64,000 bases of DNA, from contig NC_079147.1 in NCBI RefSeq assembly GCF_945859685.1, forward strand, positions 99,564,315 through 99,628,314. The letters are read 5' to 3'. A program made the translations under genes and the position numbers. Position 1 is the first letter of the stretch, and each line of letters starts with the position of its first letter. Under the pieces are notes generated by a model. It did no database searches. It was given only the letters and a program-made list of their open reading frames with translations, and was not told the DNA's origin. Below are positions 10,169 to 21,989 of this stretch, one piece after another. Origin of the DNA: Eupeodes corollae (Eukaryota > Arthropoda > Insecta > Diptera > Syrphidae).

Positions 10169-11960
10169 TTAAATAGATTTAAGAAAATTAGACAATTCTT
10201 TCCAGTTTCTTCCGTTTAAAATTTCTAATTTTTCCATTATTGTAAAACGCTCCTTTCCTTGATATGCAAATCTTAGGTGTTTGAAGATTGGACAAATGCT
10301 TATAAAATGAAAGTTGTCTTCTTTGACCTTCATGTTGCACAGCGTGCAAAATTGGTCGGATCCACCATTGTATTGACTGCCATTAAGGTAGAAGAGCTCA
10401 CATCTCGATTAAAACAGCACCGATATTTCTTCGTAGCTAAGGTTATCTTGAAAGTAGTTGTTACTTTTTGTTAATTGTGAATATAAAATTATACTTTCAG
10501 ATTGTCAATGCGTTACGAATGTAGTCTTGAGTCTTCATTTATTTGCATTAAGGAGTAAAGCTGTTCTCTTAAGGAGTTCAGTTTAAATTAATGTTGTAAT
10601 AAGAGGGAATGTTTTGCCTTTTCATCATCCACCAGTCGATGTTTCATTGTTCGTAGTGCAGCAATTTTTTCGTTAGACGAGTATCAGAATGTGAAGCAAT
10701 TTTTAAAATGTAGTCTGCTTGAAACTTAAGGGTATAAGTTAAAATCTTAGGCAACCCTGTTTTAAGATATAATAACATAATTTGGGGGTAGATGAGACAT
10801 TTTTTTATTTCTTTATTCTATTTAAACTTCGGGAGATATGTGTGAAGACCATGATTCTCGATTTTTCAGTGTTTATAGAGAGACCCCAGTTTTCACAATA
10901 ATTTGAAAGACGGTTAATCATCAATTGCAGGTTTTCAGGTGATTCCGATAGTAAAACTAGGTCATCCGCATACAAAAGCATATTAACATTAGTGTCAGCA
11001 ATATGTTTATGTTTAACTCCTGAGTCTGTATCAAACCACGGAGAGTAAGCTGAACCATCCCATACTGCTGCTTGCGTCCCCGTCTACATTTCTTTCAGGA
11101 CTGATAAATTTTGTCGTAAGACCTACTTGTGACAGCTTATATTAGAGTGCTGCTTTTAAATTGACAAAAAATGAGTAAACTTTCTTTTTCCTACCTTGAA
11201 ATGCTTTTATTACTGAAGTGAGACCAAATATTAGGTGCAAACAGTTAAGTAATTTTTTCTGTAACCGGCTTGAAGTTCCGTAAGAATTTTATGATTGTCA
11301 ACCCAATTTTCAAGCCTGCTAACATGAATGAGATTCCACGGTAGTTTTCCGGGTTATTAAAATCACCCTTTTGATGTATTGGAAATATCACGGACTTTTT
11401 GAATGAGTTTGGTATTGTAGCTGTTGTTAATATCGTATTAAAAAGGAGCTTTAAATTGTTGTTCAAGGTTGGACAGGCGTTTTTGAAAAATTCATACGGT
11501 ATACTGTTTTCACCGGGTGTAATAATAACATTTTAGATTTCATTAACTGTTATTTCCGAATCTAGAATATCGTCCAAGACTAAAGGTTTTGCATATGCAA
11601 ATGATAAATTTGATTTGTTAAAAAGTAACTCTTTGAAGTGCAAAGCGAGATCATCTGCGGATATAGTTGCGCCTATCACGAAGTTGGACCCGCTTATTTC
11701 CTTGGCTGTTTTCCAAAAGTCTTTTGGGTTTTTTATGAGGCCTAGCGATCGTACTTGGTTGTTTCGAAATTCAAATTTTTTGAAGAAGCATAGTTTTTTA
11801 TACACAGCATTTGATTCTAAATACAATCTCTTCAGTTCTTCTGTATAGCATTTGCGTAGAGAATGTAAAAAAGCGAATGTTTTTGCCTTGCTTTAACAAA
11901 TTCATAATCAAACCACTACTGTTTAAATTTAACTGAGGGAGTATGACTTTGGGTTTGTGA
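10169..11960 (-). pseudogene. Non-LTR retrotransposon ORF2 remnant (CR1/I-like) with C-terminal zinc knuckle
   Basis: Read on the minus strand, bases 11533-11826 give an RT-linker region (NPKDFWKTAKEISGSN), 11245-11466 give FKKSVIFPIHQKGDFNNPENYRGIS (RT motif around the NYRGIS block, shown here only in part), and near 10950-10975 the catalytic LLYADDLVLL is intact. A C-terminal cysteine cluster follows (CTLCNMKV..HFISICP, near 10340), then a stop at 10169-10171. Several frameshifts separate these blocks. No endonuclease is visible, so the copy is 5'-truncated. The clade is uncertain; the terminal CCHC-type cluster is usual in I/Ingi-like and some CR1-like elements. Confidence 0.75.
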
Positions 11961-12042
11961 GGAATTTCGTACGCTTGATTTTACTGCATTTGAGAATTTT
12001 TCCGTGGAATTAAGGTTTGCAGGAATTCCAAACAGATGTTTA

Positions 12043-13423
12043 AACTTCCCATAGGAAGTTATTGTAATGGGCTGGGATGCGACTCACACTTATAACTTCC
12101 CATCCCGTCTGTCGATTTGTTTTGTTTAAAAGTGGTTTTCATGTTGGGCTAAAAAAAGTTGTTAATAAAATTATTCTTAAAAATTTTAGAATTGCCAACA
12201 ATATTTTTCATACAAAGAAATAGTTTAGTTTGAAAATCTAGTTTTGATAAATAGATTTTTAGTCGAACCAAATGTTTACCAATTTTAGTAGCATTTTTTA
12301 AATGTTTACAAATTGGATGAATGAAATTAATTTGAGAGATATCAAGAACCAAACATCAATTTTTAACAAATTTCCGTACTATTTTTTGTAGATTTTATTC
12401 TTTTATGAAAAAAGGACTATTGGATTTCTATACAAAAAACTACTGAATATCGAAAAAAATATTTTCTGTGAAATAAAAAAAGTTTGAAAATAGTATTTTT
12501 AATTTTTGAAAAGTTATATGAGTCGAATGTAAATTTTTACCAAGTTTTAGTATTGCTTTTTTGTCAGGTTTGTATTTGTTGTAAAAAAACTGTCAATTCG
12601 ATTTTTCTCAAAATTTCACTGAATGTTGATAACAATATTTTATAAAAGTTAAAAGTAGTTGGAAGGCAATATCTTAAAGTTTGAAAAGATATTTGAGTAG
12701 AAAATCACTTTTTACCAATTTTTATTTTTTGTAAGAAAACTTTCAATTCGAATGTTCTCAATTTTTATCAGAATATTAAAGTTTTGAAAAGATTTTGGAG
12801 TAGAAAATCAATTTTTACCAATTTTCATTTCAAATTTTTGAAAAGGTATTTTAGTCAAAGTTTATTTTTTATAAAAAAAAACTGTCAATTCGATTTTTCT
12901 CAAAATTTGACGGAATGTTAAAAACGTTATTCTTCGTTGTACAAAATTGTTTTGGAGTGAAATCGTTTTTTGTTCGTACATTTTTCGAGGTGATACATTT
13001 TTTTTAGTTATTTTGATTTATAAAAACCGTTAATTCAATTTTTCCAAAAATATATTTGTTTCGTTTTAAGTTACAATATATAAAATAAAATTTAATTTAA
13101 CCCGTCAGAGTTATTAGATCGTGAGATATTTAAGGTTGACCAAATTTTCACCTTCTTTTTTAAAAACTGCTACGGTAAATAACCACCCACGCAATTTTTG
13201 AGAACTCTTTCTGAATCTTTCTGAATTATTATCTGTATAACAACATTTATTTGAAGTCGATATCTCTTCTGGTTCTTGAGCTATGGACAACGAAAGTACA
13301 CACGCACTCACAGGCGTATTTCAAAAAATCTTTTATTTCGACTCTAGGGACCTTGAAACGTCGAGAAATGTCAAAATGTTCAATTCGACAAATCGGACCC
13401 ATTATATATCCTTTAGGAAGGTT
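12043..13423 (-). repeat. CIR composite inverted-repeat element, apparently complete copy
   Basis: The left end is the palindrome AACTTCCcataGGAAGTT (12043-12060) plus ATTGTAATGGG; the right end is a diverged inverted version (CCTTTAGGAAGGTT, ending 13423). Just inside the left end lies the B motif CTGGGATGCGAC (12072 on). An AT-rich tandem array fills about 12150-13080, with repeated AACTGTCAATTCGATTTT-type blocks near 12588, 12740, 12883 and 13020. A non-repetitive core follows (13110-13400) including TCTTCTGGTTCTTGAGCTATG and ACCTTGAAACGTCGAG. It encodes nothing. In orientation it is the reverse of the copy at 38048-39735. Confidence 0.75.
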
Positions 13424-13889
13424 AAAAAGGCCAGGATGCGACCACGATACACAGAATGAAAAAATAGTACAATAAGTTTAAATTCAAACCCAATCTTGGC
13501 TCTAATGAAACTTAAGTTGAAAACTATTTTATATATTAGTTTTTATTTGTAAATGTAGGTTTTGGGTTTTAGCAAAAGTTGTCAATTATTTTTTTTTTAA
13601 ATTAACTAAAAGTTAACAACAACATTTTGCATATGATAAGAAATCTGTTTTTATTTCAGATAAAAGTTGTTTAGAGTCTTAAAAATGGTAACATTTATTA
13701 TAAAATGGTTATAAAGTGTCATAAAAAGAAATGATGTTGATTTTTAGTGTGCAACTCTTCAAAAGCTTATAAAATGTTTTAAGACTTCAAAATTATTTAT
13801 GATTTAATTTTGAATAGGGTATAGCTTTAAAGAGACACCTTTTTATAATTCTGGAAGGAACCAAAAGTTGATTTTTAAGTTGTTTTTAA
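13424..13889. other. Possible second, decayed CIR unit
   Basis: GGCCAGGATGCGACC right after the preceding copy resembles the B motif GGCTGGGATGCGACC at 13 of 15 bases. The remainder is AT-rich with some AGTTAACA-type internal similarity but no clear end. No gene is seen. Confidence 0.3.
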
Positions 13890-14740
13890 ATAGTTGTTTT
13901 GTTAATTTGAATGCAGTCTGCGGTTAAATGTTTGATGAAAAGCTGGAGGTTACGTTCGTAGAGTTGGCATATGGTTGGAGGTTGTTGAGTAGGTGACTTT
14001 TGGTGAGCTGGTGTGTCCAATCCTCAACCTGGTGAAGCATTTTGTTCATGATTGCAAGTAAGGGCATTAAAAGAGTAGTGATGAGACGAATCCAATAGTT
14101 TTTTGACGATACAAATAAGAACATTTTAGCTTCACATTCTGCTTGTTCATTAAATAAATAAATAAAATTTGAATGATGTTATCTCTCACTTTGTTAATAA
14201 AGTCCGATCGGTTGTTGACGTTTTCGATGACAGCTGCAGCTGAAGATAGACTGTCTGTGCAAATTACTGTCTTTTAAAGATTTAGAAGCAATTTGCGTGG
14301 CTTTCAAAACGGCTAAGGCTTTGGCAGGAAAGATTATGAAAAATGGTGGTAGTTTACCTAATGAAATTACGTTGTTGTCCTTTGGTTCTATGTCAATTAT
14401 ACGAGCAAATATAAAGGTGATGTAGAGGGCTGATGGTGTCTTGGAGTGGTTTAAGATTTTGGTGCATACTGAGAGAATTGGAGAGTTATAGGATAGGTAC
14501 AAGTATTTTAGCTACAAGCCTTGTTGGACTTCTTTTCTTTCCTCGATTGATGAGAAACCACCCTCTGCGAGGATACTTTTGATTGTACTGGTTCTGAAAG
14601 CTTTAAAGCTGGCTCTGATTTCGGCGTAGTAGTGTGCTTTAGGGCATTTTATGCAGGATTTTTCAAATTTTAAACAAATAACAAGGCCATAATAAATTTG
14701 CGATAGTACAACAGCTTTTGTAACGTTGATCAATTTATTG
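13890..14740 (-). pseudogene. I-clade LINE remnant: RT-RNase H connection, RNase H and C-terminus
   Basis: In minus-strand order, 14512-14733 resembles the RT-to-RNase H connector (AFRTSTIKSILAEGG), 14260-14500 carries the RNase H middle, and 14160-14270 reads VICTDSLSSAAAVIENVN, the RNase H block containing a catalytic Asp. Around 14000-14030 RLRIGHT and downstream Thr/His residues match the post-RNase H region of I-type elements. Frames change several times. RNase H in a non-LTR element points to the I/R1/LOA group. Confidence 0.7.
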
Positions 14741-14849
14741 GTATGCGTTAGACTATTTTTGGAAGCTAAATATTTTAGGGAATAATCTTCGGCAAATGAT
14801 TAAAACACTTAACTCGAGCTTGTTCAAGCACAGTTTTATTCGCTAAAAG

Positions 14850-15290
14850 AGATTAAAAAAAATTATAAAAGTATTAACACTTCCCAAGACTTGGAGCGGA
14901 ATGACTGACTATTTTTTTCTAAAGGTAATATTAACGACGGCGGCAAGTATTTTTCCTTGATGGAGCTTATTGGACTCCCTGAGTCCAAGAGTGTTGTGAG
15001 TACAGATGAACATTCAAAGCTGCTCTCAATGAATCGATAAGAAATTGTCTTCTCAAAATTGTTGGTTTCTATTCTGCATCGTTGTTGGAATCTGCTTCTT
15101 TCTCGATTAAATATTTTTCTGGCTTCTCGGTGAATTTGTTGGTTGGATATTTGTTGGTAATCTTCATTGCTGTTGCTGTTGGCCTTGAGTGTCAAAATTG
15201 GTTTACTTTTCAAACAATTTTTAGCAATGTGACCACTTGTACCACAATTGCATACAATATCTTAATTTGTTAATCCTGGAAGCTATATTC
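14850..15290 (-). pseudogene. I-clade LINE ORF1 fragment with zinc knuckle
   Basis: Near 15230-15265, minus strand, the translation contains CGTSGHIAKNC, a CCHC knuckle lacking one residue between its first two cysteines (C-N-C). A 116-codon frame (14863-15213) follows, rich in Gln/Asn/Ser/Arg, as in nucleic-acid-binding ORF1 linkers. It lies upstream (on the same strand) of the RNase H remnant, so an internal deletion of the endonuclease and RT in one I-clade copy is the simplest explanation. Confidence 0.5.
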
Positions 15291-15299
15291 GTACATAAT

Positions 15300-18265
15300 G
15301 CTCAACAATGTTCCTTAAAACCAAATTGACAATCAAATACAATTTTGGAAAGTGTTTTTAATTTACTAACAGACATAATTTTTATATTATTTATATTTAT
15401 GGCAGGACTACAACAGGAATGTTTTCTACAAATATTCAGAGTTTGCATTTGTTAAAAGAAATTTTAGCGCAGAATTGGAGGCAACAAGAATTGATAAATT
15501 AAAGTATATCGCTGAAAGAGTTTTCTGTACGGGAGATATCTTTGAATTTGGAAAGAATGTAAAGATCTTCGGCATAAAAAGTGTGATCAATATTTTTATA
15601 CTTCCAAATTATTGCTCCGATAGTGGCAATCTTTCGAGGATACCATTATTCAGGTTGTAGAGTACTCCTTCTCGGAATTTTTTTTCTAACAATTTATTCA
15701 TGCAGGATATTAGGGATGAAGGTCCGTAGACAATATTCACACCGTAAAACGTTTTAAACTTAAATTTACTATTTAAATACTTCTTGCAATGTTGAATAAA
15801 TCAGGTAAAAAATTGATGTAAATTAATCCTGAAAGCTTAAAAAAAATATATTTTTCATTAAAAAGCCCTACAATTTCCACATAAGCCCGATAATTTCTCT
15901 TCCTTTTCTTTATTGTCTGCATAATTGATTCTTTTATTTAAAAACAAATCGTTTGCTGGGAGAAGTACGCGGCGGTACAAGGTGGCAACTTTTTCTTGTT
16001 AATTAAGTTTAATAAAACAGTCACTTATGCGGTTTCAGTCCCCTTATACATTCTTAAAGTCTCCCAACATCAAGATAAATCTGACTCTGTATATTAGCAA
16101 ACACATAATTCAATGGAACTTATTTTCCCCTAAGGAGTTTTCATATATATGTAAAAAGTACAACCAACAACTTTCCCTAAAGCAGCTTTTTGTAGAATAA
16201 ATATATACTGCTTTACAGGGAATTGAGCGTTCCACGGCATCGGTATGGCAGGCGTCATCATCATCGTGCGTCGTCGTTGTCGTCGTCGTCGACGTCATTC
16301 AAAAGTTATCTTCAATTTAAAAGAAAAACAATTATAAAATGTTCAACTTATTCTTGGAGCCAGCCAGCTAGCACCGCAAGTCTTCATCGCTTGTCTTGAA
16401 CTTTAAAATTTAATTTTTTAAGCATGTTATGTTTTTCAAAAAGGTTTATCGGACCGATGTTATGTTCGTTGAAGCTTTCACAACATAAATTTATTAGAAA
16501 GCATTTTGTTTTTGTATCTCGCTCTCTGTCTCTCTTTCACTCTTGTTTGTGGAACAAAAATCTTTGAATTGCTCTAGGAAAGGATTTTTCCAGGAAATTT
16601 CTGAACGATGAAGGATGCTGGAAGAAAACAAAATTTAAATCACCCTCAGCTAATCCTTTCTGCGACTTGAAGATCTAAATACCAAAAGATGACGGTTAGA
16701 TTATTAAAAATAGCCTATGGCGAAAAGCAGAAGAACAAGAAATCAAAAAGACTAAAAACTACATTAAATTTAGGAATGGGTCGGAAAAGCAAAGTAAACA
16801 GTGGCGGATATAATGAAAGGGAGGGTCTAATGTCCCTACACAGTTCTTGATTACTTATTTGAAGTAAATGCCGCAATACAGTGGATTTTAAAGTTTTGAA
16901 GAATTTTTGATTAAACTAAAGCTTAAAAATTTTAAGTGTTCATACCAGCTAACAAAACTTCAAAACTCTGATAAAAGTACTTAAAGACCACAAGCTTTAA
17001 GAACTTATATATAAGAAGAGTAGTGAATCAAATCTTGAAAAGACAACAGATTAAGAATTTGATTCAGATGAAGTCTTGAGAGCAAATTAAGGGACATCAA
17101 ATAAAAATCTGCATTTACCCCAAACCTAACATCAGCTTCTGCATACAACTAGGAACAGAATGTTCAATTTAATTTACTATCAAACCACCTTCGAGGCCTT
17201 TTTCACTAATTAAGACACTCTCCATAAACTACAAAGCAAAAGCCCGCAACCTAAACTTTTTTGCTGTGAGTCTATAATCACTGCCCAGTTTCTTCCAGAA
17301 AAGCTCCTGAATTTTAAAATCACATTTTCTTAAAATCTTTGTTTGTACCACAATATGGGCCAAATGATAAAATTGAATATGCCTTACAGGGTTGCTTTGC
17401 CTTACACTCTGACAAATTGCTTGAAATAATAATTACCTATTAAACTGTCGACTTTAAATGGTTATACGACCATCTTCCGCCTAAGTGGATAGGCAAAATA
17501 ATATTTGAGTCCTATGCAAACTTAACTGAAAATCTATGCACAACCTTAACCAACTATTTTGCCTTGAAGACTCGTATACTAGTACTTTGTATGACAACTT
17601 TGATATGTTGATGTTAACAAAAAAAGCTTCTTGAGTGAAGTGAGGAGAGAGAGAATTAAGCAAAGGACAAACAAAACAAAATGTCTAACCGACCGAGGGC
17701 AAATATTTGTTTGTAAAATATGGATGCGAGATAAGTCCTTTTCCATTTTGAAGATAGCCAATTCAACAGATGTATTCCCTAAAGGAGATGAATATATAGG
17801 TACAGGGATGGTTATAGGTGCTTTTACGAGTATAAGGGCCTTATAGGTTTTAAGTATCTCAAAAAGTTTTAGCTTAAGCAAAGTCTAGGAATTCCAATGA
17901 ATGATTTGCCGTTAAATATGCTAAAATTCATGGGGGGATTTTGATTTTCTTATATTTGCCTGTTGCTTTCGTCATTTTAGCAAAGCTTCCCCCAAGAAAT
18001 AGGTTACAAATTATTGTCTCATACATAGTTAACTGCTGATTTGGAAGCCTTGAAAATGTTCATACGAATTTGTTAAATAATCATATAAGGTAGGTAGAGA
18101 TGGCAGTCACAAGCAGTTTTACTGCGTAACTCAATTAGCGCTAGAAAGGGCCGTTTCGGTACCACCTAATGCGTTTGTTCGGTCGAAAATCTGATATTAT
18201 GCACATATCTAACGCAGGTCTATGTTAGGCAGAAGTTTATGAAAACACAAAACTTTTATAAAAAT
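15300..18265. other. No recognisable gene; simple repeat at 16253-16302
   Basis: AT-rich sequence. The only structured stretch is an imperfect GTC/ATC trinucleotide run at about 16253-16302. Frames of 60-100 codons near 17481-17881 show no recognisable domain. Confidence 0.5.
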
Positions 18266-18269
18266 GTGA

Positions 18270-18508
18270 AGAAGCTCCATAAATTAACTAGGTCCCAGTG
18301 ACACTCAACCAATCCGAGTTATGTCAAGATAGGAGTTGACCTACAGTCTTATGCCAATTCCGAACGTCTAATTTGAGAAAGCAATTTTTTGACAGCACTT
18401 ACTCGCAACGGGCAGTGCCCGTAAAGAACTTGAAGAATGACAGAGACTGGCATTGAACCCAGATTGGCATGACAATCCTACGCACTGACCATCACGCCAC
18501 ATAGATTA
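18270..18508 (-). mobile_element. tRNA-derived SINE, diverged subfamily
   Basis: On the minus strand it starts GTGGCGTGATGGTCAGTGCG (A-box region), has GGGTTCAATGCC (B-box region) about 40 bases on, then TGCTTTCTCAAA, GACGTTCGGAATTGGC and GATTGGTTGAG blocks that line up in order with the SINE at 51461-51785. It is clearly more divergent than the three other copies and lacks the middle AT-rich spacer. The 3' tail is not recognisable. Confidence 0.7.
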
Positions 18509-18521
18509 CAAAATAGCTACA

Positions 18522-19847
18522 TAATTAATTATCAGCTCAAGAAATATCTCGAAGATCGAAAGCTTCTTAATGACCGTCAGTACGGTTTTCGAAGCAATAG
18601 GTCCACTGGAAATCTCATGGTTCTTCTCACCGAACAGTGGAGCAGATCTTTACATCGTTTTAGAGAAAGTAAGATTTTTGCACTTAATATTCCAAAGGCA
18701 TTTGATAGGGTTTGGCATTAGGCTCTCTTATTGAATATGCGTGCTTTTGGTTTGCATGAATCCCTGCTTCATTGGATTAGTAATTACCTTTCGGATCTTT
18801 CAATACAAGTAGTATTGGAGGGATTCAAGTCTGAAAACCATCAAAAGAAATGCTGGTGTGTCCCAGGGCTCTGTTCTATCTCCAACACTTTTTTCATTTT
18901 TATTAATAAACTCCTGTCTGCAACTTCTGATCCAATTCTTTGTTTCGCTGACGATAGTACCTACTCTTAGCATTTCATATTCGTTTTCAGAGTCACATGT
19001 CACATCCCTCTTCTTCGGATGTGGAATTGCAACGACAAAATATGATAAGCTCATTAAATTCCAACTTAAACAGCATTGTACAATGGAGAATAAGAAACCG
19101 CGTGAAATTTAATGCTTCGAAAACCCAATGCTGTCTCGTATCGTTAAAGCGTGGCACTTGCGTCGAGGAGACTGAACAATTCGATATTCTCGGTATGTGT
19201 ATCACTAACTACTTCTTGTGGAACGATCACATACGCGATGTCGCCAAAAATGCAGCAAGGTGTTTAGGTTTCCTTAAGCGATGCATGAAATGTTTTACAC
19301 CTTCCGATCTGGCAGTTATCTACAGGACTTATATACGTCCCAAGCTTGATTATAATTCCCAACTCTGGGCTGGTGATCCTGCAACTTACTTAAGCCTCTT
19401 GGATAGTATTGAGCGTAGAGCATTTAAATTGATAGGTGATAATATCATCATAAGTTCGCTTAAAAATCGTGGAAATGTTTCTTGTCTCAACCTTTTTTAC
19501 CGTTATTTTAAGGGTTTATGCTCTAGTGAAATAGCCAGCTGCATCCCTCCCCTTTAACAGTTCAACGGTAATACCCGCGCTTATAGGAATGCTCCACAGT
19601 ATACCCTCTAGCCCAACTTCTGTCGTACCGTCAAATATAGAGATTCGTTCTTTAGCCGTACTACGCGAATGTGGAATTCCTTACTACATTCTGTCTTTCC
19701 CAGCCATTGTAATATTCAGGAATTCAAAACCAATATGCACCGACACCTCCTTTCAACCCCTCTCTCCCTTTCCTAGTGCTCAAACTGTGTCTTTACATAA
19801 TATGGGTAGTAATATCTCCTTAAGTGTGCGCTTATTACAAAAAAAAA
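18522..19847 (+). mobile_element. CR1/Jockey-like LINE family B, 5'-truncated copy with poly(A)
   Basis: Begins within the RT (QLKKYLE block), runs through a broken palm with CFADDST intact near 18945-18960 and a C-terminal 186-codon frame (18997-19557: NAARCLGFLKRC, YRTYIRPKLDYNSQLW). It ends with the 3' UTR shared with the 30.4 kb copy (CTTAAGTGTGCGCTTATTA) and a nine-A tail at 19839-19847. In-frame stops at about 18720 and 18968 make it inactive. It abuts the SINE fragment on its left. Confidence 0.85.
18997..19557 (+). pseudogene. Family B LINE, C-terminal RT/thumb fragment
   Basis: A 186-codon open frame, the longest piece of this copy. It covers the region after the catalytic motif: SIVQWRIRNRVKFNASKTQ, WNDHIRDVAKNAARC and RPKLDYNSQLWAG, and ends at CIPPL exactly as in the 30.65 kb copy. 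Function is RT thumb and downstream domain; it cannot act alone. Confidence 0.8.
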
Positions 19848-19884
19848 GTATCAGAGATTTTGTTTTGTATATGATACAATTTAC

Positions 19885-20720
19885 TTCAAAATAAGAACAG
19901 TTTTTGATGATATGCCATATCTTCCTGGCAACTCATCAGCCCATTCATTTCCATCAATGCCACTATGACCTGGAACCCAAATAAGAGTGACACGGAGGTT
20001 AATGTTGAGGCTGGATTGTTACCCTGAAATTGTTGGAACAGTATAGTGGATGTTGTGGCTGAATTGATGGCCATAGTAGCCGCACGGCTGGCAGTGTAGA
20101 TAGCCATATTTCTATTTTGGTTTGAGTTTGATTTGAATATTTTGCATTCTTCTCTGATTGGTTGTAATCCCGCTTGAAATACACTTGCAAAATGAGCTAG
20201 TTGAAAAGGCTTTAATACATTTAAGGATTCAGAGAAGATCCCATCCCAACTTCACACTCCATATTTGACCCGTCAGCAAAGATGTTGGTATCGAAGTTCT
20301 TTCGTAACAATGCTATTCTCCCGATTCTTTCAATCTTGCCATGTTCATATATTATTTTGATTTTCAAATTTAAAAAAAACTTTTTTTTTATGAAATAAAG
20401 AAATAATAATATTGAATGTGTAGGTTAACTGGTAGGAGATGCAGAATAGAATTTAAGGCATCTGTCGGGCAAGATCGATTAGCCTCTATAGAGCGACTCT
20501 AGCTATTCTTTAAACCTTCCTTATTGTCCTGATATTGTATTTGTCATTAAGCGCAGGCCACCCACCATACACTTGATCCATATGAAAAAATAGGATGAAC
20601 ATTCCCTGTTTACGCCTACATAATTATTTTCGATTGAAGGCCCCACTTTTTAAAAGTTTTTCTACAGGTGTAAAAGGATATACAGCCCTTCTTAACCCGT
20701 TCTTCAATGTTTACTTTTGC
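19885..20720 (-). pseudogene. RNase H-bearing LINE family C (R1/I/LOA group), RNase H fragment
   Basis: Minus-strand translation gives, from the high end, VYGGWPALND, a connector with IARVAL and ARQMP..ILHLLPVNLHI (matches the usual TDALN..LHLLP connector), then NIFADGSNMECEVGMG (RNase H beta-strand 1 with its Asp) and, at about 19920-19985, IWVPGHSGIDGNEWADEL (RNase H C-terminal block with His and Asp). Stops and frameshifts are frequent. The RT itself is absent. Confidence 0.72.
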
Positions 20721-21064
20721 GCTACCTTAGTAATTGTAACAAATAATTCGCCATTAAATTAACCGCCAATTATTTAACATAATTATGTTAAAATTTTCAA
20801 GTTGGTAGTATTGGATTCACTTAATTGATAGTAAGGAAATATTGTTTTGTTCATTTGACAATCATTGAATCTGTCAAAATTTGTGACACATGATAATGAT
20901 TTTCATGCTTTTTTGACAATTTATGTATGTATATTGTCCATTTACAATGGGAATTCTGACACTTCTTTTGAACCATCCTTTGAACCAATGGTGGATCTTG
21001 GGGAGGAGGGTCCTGGGGCTCATAACAAAAGCGTATAGCTGATATAAAGAATTGTTTCTCAGAT

Positions 21065-21766
21065 GTAAGGCAGGTGAAATGTATTAAAATTAAACAAGCA
21101 GATGTCGAAAGCCGGATTTTTATCAAAAAGATATGACGGCTGCATAGTTTTTAGAATTGACAACAACAAACACATGGTACGAAACTTCATATAATTAAAA
21201 AATGACATGCCTAATAAATTTGTTTCCAAATGTGAAATATGGTCGAATCTCCTAAGATTGTAAATATAGCGCAGAGAACTATTGAATGCTACTTGAAGTT
21301 TTATTTTGCTTTCAGTATCACAGTTATAAAATATTTCACAACCATACACGAGAACTGGTATAACCAAAGTCTTAACGAGAACTAATCTTGTCTTTGGTGG
21401 TGTAAACTTTTGAGCGTCCATAAAGTTCGAAGAACCCCATATGCTTTACCCACAACTTCATTAATATGGTCATTCCATGTCAAAGTTCAGTTGAATACCA
21501 ACCCTAAGTTCTTTGACTTATCCACGAATTCAATTTTTGAAGAACCAAGCATAATTGAGGGAAAATAAGACATATCTAGCTTCTTTTTCGAGATAACAAG
21601 GCATTTACATTTCTTCGGATAGAGCGAGAGACTATTGTTTACCGACCACCTCATAATTCTTTGGAGATCATCGTTCAGATCATTGGCACAATTTTGTATG
21701 ACCCCAAGAGGGTAGCTTTAATAGATTTGAATATCATCAGCATAGATGGGATTTGGAAATGTTAAA
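21065..21766 (-). pseudogene. CR1-like LINE family D, RT palm to C-terminus
   Basis: The minus strand reads PIYADDIQIY (near 21740), then a stop, NDDLQRIMRWSVNNSL, DKSKNLGLVFN, TLTWNDHINEVV and a 120-codon frame (21059-21421) with LVKTLVIPVLVYGCEIF. YADD is intact. Only the 3' half survives. The 3' region resembles the separate family E at 33.6-34.7 kb (GCEIF..ESKIKLQVAFNS). Confidence 0.75.
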
Positions 21767-21989
21767 GTCGAAGACTGACATAGCAGCGTTGGAGTACGAA
21801 GAATTCTGGACAAAGATTCAAAGTGCCCGTAATAAGTACGGTGATGAGGTATTTAGAAAAGGGAAACAGATCGCAGGTTTCGAGGGTTGGTGTTAAGATG
21901 AATATCACTCAGGAGTGCCCGGGAATCTATATTGCCCATTGACAATTGGTGAGCAAATAAAGGGGTTGTAATCTTTTTTATTTAATTAA

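Noticed and set aside
13924..14124. Retroviral Env-like helical peptide
   Set aside because: In another frame the same bases give RLRIGHT and related residues of the LINE post-RNase H region, which fits the neighbours better.
16253..16302. CRISPR or regulatory repeat
   Set aside because: It is a simple imperfect trinucleotide run without spacers.
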